Assembly (NCBI GenBank): GCA_015232485.1
Contig: JADFZP010000205.1
Location: 1-6,301, forward strand
DNA: 6,301 nt
Direction: 5' to 3'
From: Alphaproteobacteria bacterium
Lineage (GTDB): Bacteria; Pseudomonadota; Alphaproteobacteria; Rhodospirillales; Magnetospirillaceae
Shown here: positions 3,907 to 6,301 of the stretch, piece by piece
Layout of the letters: each line of letters begins with the position of its first letter
Position numbering within the stretch: position 1 is the stretch's first letter
The notes under the pieces: generated by a model
The model's database searches: none
What the model saw: only the letters and a program-made list of their open reading frames with translations
What the model was told of the DNA's origin: nothing
Made by a program: the position numbers and the translations under genes

Positions 3907-5436
3907 ATGATCCGCACCATCCGCAATCTGTGGCGCCTGATGCGTATCGGCCTGGTGCTGGCCCGCTACGACTCGTTGATCCTGTTGGAAATGACCGCCG
4001 TGACCCAGGGGCTGGCGCTGCCGCTGCGCCTGTTCCGGCGCAAGCTGCCCGGCCGGCCGGGCGAGCGTCTGGCCGTCGCCCTGCGCGAGTTGGGGCCGAC
4101 CTTCATCAAGCTGGGCCAAGCCCTGTCGACCCGCCCCGATCTGGTCGGCGAGGAGATGGCCGCCGACCTGTCCGAGTTGCAAGACAGCCTGCCGGCCTTC
4201 GCCGCCGCCGCCGCCCGCCAGATCGTCGAGACCGAACTCGACCGCCCGATCTCCGAGCTGTTCCAGCGGTTCGACGAGATGCCGGTGGCCGCCGCCTCGA
4301 TCGCCCAGGTCCATCGCGCCACCACCATCGAGGGCGAGGATGTCGCCGTCAAGGTGCTGCGCCCCGGCGTCGAAGAGGCCTTCGCCCGCGACATCGAGCT
4401 GCTGTATTGGCTGGCCGAGATCGCCGAATTCACCCAGCCCGGCCTGCGCCGCCTGAAGCCCGTCGAAACCGTGCGCACCTTCGAGGATTCGGTGGCGCTG
4501 GAGATGGATCTGCGCTTCGAGGCCGCCGCCTCGGCCGAGATGGCCGAGAATTTCGAGGGCGACGGCACCTTCCGCATCCCCGGCGTCGATTGGCAGCGCA
4601 CCGCCCGCCGGGTGCTGACCACCCAATGGGTGAACGGCATTCCGATCGGCGAGCGCGACCGCCTGATCGAGGCCGGCATCGACCTGAAAAGCGTGGTCGA
4701 GATCGCCGCCGACGCCTTCTTCAACCAAGTCTTCCGCGACGGCTTCTTCCACGCCGACATGCATCCCGGCAATCTGTTCGTCGACCGCGACGGCAATGTG
4801 GTGGCCGTCGATTTCGGCATCACCGGGCGGATCGACCACCGCATGCGCCGCTATCTGGGCGAGATGCTGCTGAGCTTCCTGACCGGCAACTACCGCCGCG
4901 TCGCCGAGGTGCATTTCGAGGTCGGCTTCGTGCCCCCCGACAAGTCGATCGACGCCTTCACCCAGGCCTGCCGCTCGATCGCCGAGCCGATCATGGGCCG
5001 GCCGCTCAACGAAATCTCGGTGGCCCGCCTGCTGGGCCAGTTGTTCGAGGTGACCGAGGCGTTCTCGATGCAGACCCAGCCCGAGCTTCTGCTGTTGCAG
5101 AAAAGCATGCTGGTGACCGAGGGCGTCGGCCGCCTGCTGTACCCCGAGGTCAACATGTGGCAGTTGGCCCACCCGCTGATCGAGCACTACATGCGCGACA
5201 TCCTGGGGCCCGAGGCGCGGGTGCGCGAGACGGTCGGCAACGTGCTGTCGTCGCTGGAACGCCTGCCCCGCCTGATCGCCGACGCGGAACGCACCGGCCT
5301 GATGGCGGCCGGCGGCCTGCGCCTGCACCCCGACAGCCTGAAGGCCCTGGGCGGCGGACGGCGGCCGATGCCCTTGGGCATGCTGCTGCCCTGGATTCTG
5401 GTCGGCGTCCTGCTGACGGTGCTGCTGGCGCGCTGA
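3907..5436 (+). CDS. ubiB: UbiB, ABC1/ADCK-family atypical kinase-like protein for ubiquinone biosynthesis
   Basis: UbiB belongs to the ABC1/COQ8 protein-kinase-like family. Family members bind and hydrolyse ATP and are needed for the hydroxylation stage of ubiquinone synthesis at the membrane. The older name 2-octaprenylphenol hydroxylase is misleading, since the protein is not the hydroxylase itself. Family features in order: the KxGQ motif in FIKLGQALSTRPDL (66-79), the Ala-rich nucleotide loop PVAAASIAQVHRA (126-138), the ATP-binding Lys149 in VAVKV, the ExD motif LEMDLRFE (198-205), the catalytic-loop equivalent FHADMHPGN (281-289), and VDFG with Asp302 as the metal ligand. The length (509 aa) is close to usual. 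The C-terminus (about 490-508, LGMLLPWILVGVLLTVLLA) is strongly hydrophobic and should anchor the protein; I see one clear segment rather than a confident pair. The ATG directly follows the ubiE stop without a Shine-Dalgarno, suggesting translational coupling by re-initiation. Confidence 0.95.
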   Translation: MIRTIRNLWRLMRIGLVLARYDSLILLEMTAVTQGLALPLRLFRRKLPGRPGERLAVALRELGPTFIKLGQALSTRPDLVGEEMAADLSELQDSLPAFAAAAARQIVETELDRPISELFQRFDEMPVAAASIAQVHRATTIEGEDVAVKVLRPGVEEAFARDIELLYWLAEIAEFTQPGLRRLKPVETVRTFEDSVALEMDLRFEAAASAEMAENFEGDGTFRIPGVDWQRTARRVLTTQWVNGIPIGERDRLIEAGIDLKSVVEIAADAFFNQVFRDGFFHADMHPGNLFVDRDGNVVAVDFGITGRIDHRMRRYLGEMLLSFLTGNYRRVAEVHFEVGFVPPDKSIDAFTQACRSIAEPIMGRPLNEISVARLLGQLFEVTEAFSMQTQPELLLLQKSMLVTEGVGRLLYPEVNMWQLAHPLIEHYMRDILGPEARVRETVGNVLSSLERLPRLIADAERTGLMAAGGLRLHPDSLKALGGGRRPMPLGMLLPWILVGVLLTVLLAR

Positions 5437-5482
5437 CGGCCGCCTTCCCCGCTGGTTAGCGACTCCAATCTCTCCCTTCGCT

Positions 5483-5528
5483 CTTACGACCCCGCAGCAC
5501 AAGGCGCTTGTGCCGCGGGGTCTGTAAG
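5483..5528. repeat. Long imperfect hairpin between ubiB and coaBC
   Basis: CTTAC (5483-5487), GACCCCGC (5488-5495) and GCACAAG (5497-5503) pair with CTTGTGC (5507-5513), GCGGGGTC (5515-5522) and GTAAG (5524-5528). That is about 20 base pairs with one A/C mismatch, one bulged T and a 3-nt loop. No T-run follows on either strand, so it is not a classical intrinsic terminator. It could be an RNA-stabilising or processing element, a Rho-related structure, a copy of a dispersed palindromic repeat, or a structure in the coaBC leader. The sequence alone does not decide. Confidence 0.75.
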
Positions 5529-5536
5529 GCTACCTT
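5508..5536 (+). promoter_or_regulatory. Weak candidate promoter for coaBC
   Basis: TTGTGC (5508-5513), 17 nt and TACCTT (5531-5536) are the best-spaced hexamer pair I see before coaBC, but each box matches consensus at only 3 of 6 positions. The -35 would lie in the right arm of the long hairpin. coaBC may equally be read from the ubiE-ubiB transcript. Confidence 0.2.
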
Positions 5537-5578
5537 CTAACCACAAGCACCGGACGTAGAAAAAAAGGAATTCCCGTC

Positions 5579-6301
5579 GTGCTCGAGGGTAGGCGCATCC
5601 TTCTCATCATCAGCGGCGGAATCGCCGCGTATAAGAGTCTGGATTTGATCCGCCGTTTACGTGAACGCGGCGCGGGCGTGCGTTGCGTGCTCACCGCCGG
5701 GGGTTCCCAATTCGTCACCCCGTTGTCGCTGGCCGCCTTGTCCGGTGAAAAGGTGCATGACGATCTGTTCTCGCTGACCGACGAGACCGAGATGGGCCAC
5801 ATCCGGCTGTCGCGCGAGGCCGATCTGGTGGTGGTCGCGCCGGCCACCGCCGATCTGCTGGCCCGCATGGCGGCCGGGCTGGCCAATGATCTGGCCGCCA
5901 CCCTGTTGCTGGCCACCGACAAGCCGGTGCTGGTCGCCCCGGCGATGAACGTCCGCATGTGGGAGCACCCGGCGACGCGGGCCAATCTGGCCGTGTTGGA
6001 GCAACGCGGACTCCTTCGGGTCGGCCCGACTTCCGGCGAGATGGCCTGCGGCGAGTTCGGCGAGGGCCGCATGGCCGAGGTTCCCGACATCCTGGCGGCC
6101 ATCGAATCCGCCCTGGGCGGCGGCCCGCTGGCCGGCCGCCATGTGGTGGTGACCAGCGGCCCGACCTTCGAGCCGATCGACCCGGTGCGCTTCATCGGCA
6201 ACCGCTCGTCGGGCAAGCAGGGCCACGCCATCGCCGCCGCGCTGGCCGTCCTGGGCGCCCGCGTCACCTTGGTGAGCGGCCCGGTGGCGCTGCCCGATCC
6301 C
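5579..6301 (+). CDS. coaBC: Bifunctional phosphopantothenoylcysteine decarboxylase / phosphopantothenate-cysteine ligase, 5' part
   Basis: CoaBC (Dfp) joins 4'-phosphopantothenate to cysteine using CTP (CoaB) and decarboxylates the product to 4'-phosphopantetheine on FMN (CoaC), two steps of coenzyme A synthesis. The first 241 codons are present: all of CoaC and the start of CoaB. The flavoprotein fold opens with ILLIISGGIAAYKSLDLIRR (7-26). MGHIRLS contains the catalytic His74, PAMN (121-124) the active-site Asn124, and MACGEFGEGRM the substrate-clamp Cys157. CoaB begins near 187 with HVVVTSGPTFEPIDPVRFIG and has NRSSGKQGHAIA (208-219), the nucleotide-site signature. The start is GTG at 5579-5581: no in-frame ATG fits the conserved N-terminus, and AGGA (5566-5569) lies 9 nt upstream. 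The gene lies 142 nt after ubiB; the CoaB C-terminus is outside the window. Confidence 0.95.
   Translation, partial: MLEGRRILLIISGGIAAYKSLDLIRRLRERGAGVRCVLTAGGSQFVTPLSLAALSGEKVHDDLFSLTDETEMGHIRLSREADLVVVAPATADLLARMAAGLANDLAATLLLATDKPVLVAPAMNVRMWEHPATRANLAVLEQRGLLRVGPTSGEMACGEFGEGRMAEVPDILAAIESALGGGPLAGRHVVVTSGPTFEPIDPVRFIGNRSSGKQGHAIAAALAVLGARVTLVSGPVALPDP

Noticed and set aside
2172..5459. A 1095-codon open frame on the plus strand crossing mutM, ubiE and ubiB
   Set aside because: It is a shadow frame from GC-rich codon use: extremely rich in Arg, Pro, Gly, Ala and His with no domain, and it overlaps three well-identified genes in other frames.
3289..5502. A 737-codon minus-strand open frame antisense to ubiE and ubiB
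   Set aside because: The composition is dominated by Gly, Ala, Gln, Asp and His, as expected for the antisense of GC-biased codons; no start signal or family motif.
5530..6267. Two long minus-strand frames antisense to coaBC
   Set aside because: They are low-complexity Ser/Arg/Ala- or Gly/Gln-rich shadows of the conserved CoaBC reading frame.

Overview
The window is a GC-rich, gene-dense piece of chromosome. The protein sequences and gene order (dnaA, rpsT, enoyl-CoA hydratase, mutM, then divergently ubiE-ubiB-coaBC) suggest an alphaproteobacterium, most likely of the Rhodospirillales (Magnetospirillum-like). That taxonomic call is inference from recalled family sequences and synteny, not from a search. 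All recognised genes are housekeeping genes. I see no mobile element, tRNA, rRNA, CRISPR array or phage gene.

The left half (1-3095) reads leftward on the minus strand. It begins with mutM, then a small predicted secreted protein, then a crotonase-family enoyl-CoA hydratase; gaps of 18 and 35 nt suggest one operon. rpsT (ribosomal protein S20) follows with its own strong sigma70-type promoter, a Shine-Dalgarno site and a clear intrinsic terminator. After a 390-nt intergenic region comes the 5' end of dnaA, which runs off the left edge.

The right half (3154-6301) reads rightward. ubiE and ubiB abut with no spacer (stop codon followed directly by ATG). A 142-nt gap containing a long imperfect hairpin separates them from coaBC, which starts with GTG and runs off the right edge. 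ubiE and ubiB serve ubiquinone biosynthesis and coaBC makes coenzyme A. The enoyl-CoA hydratase on the other arm uses CoA thioesters, MutM repairs oxidised guanine, and DnaA and S20 serve replication initiation and translation.

No new multi-gene system is visible. The observations most worth a second look are: (i) the MutM zinc finger, which lacks its fourth cysteine but has an extra one created by a tandem 6-bp repeat; (ii) an inverted repeat straddling the -10 box of rpsT; (iii) terminator-like or hairpin elements in the dnaA leader, around the ech stop codon and before coaBC; and (iv) a 58-bp divergent mutM/ubiE spacer with no Shine-Dalgarno on either side, where the best ubiE promoter would give a leaderless mRNA.
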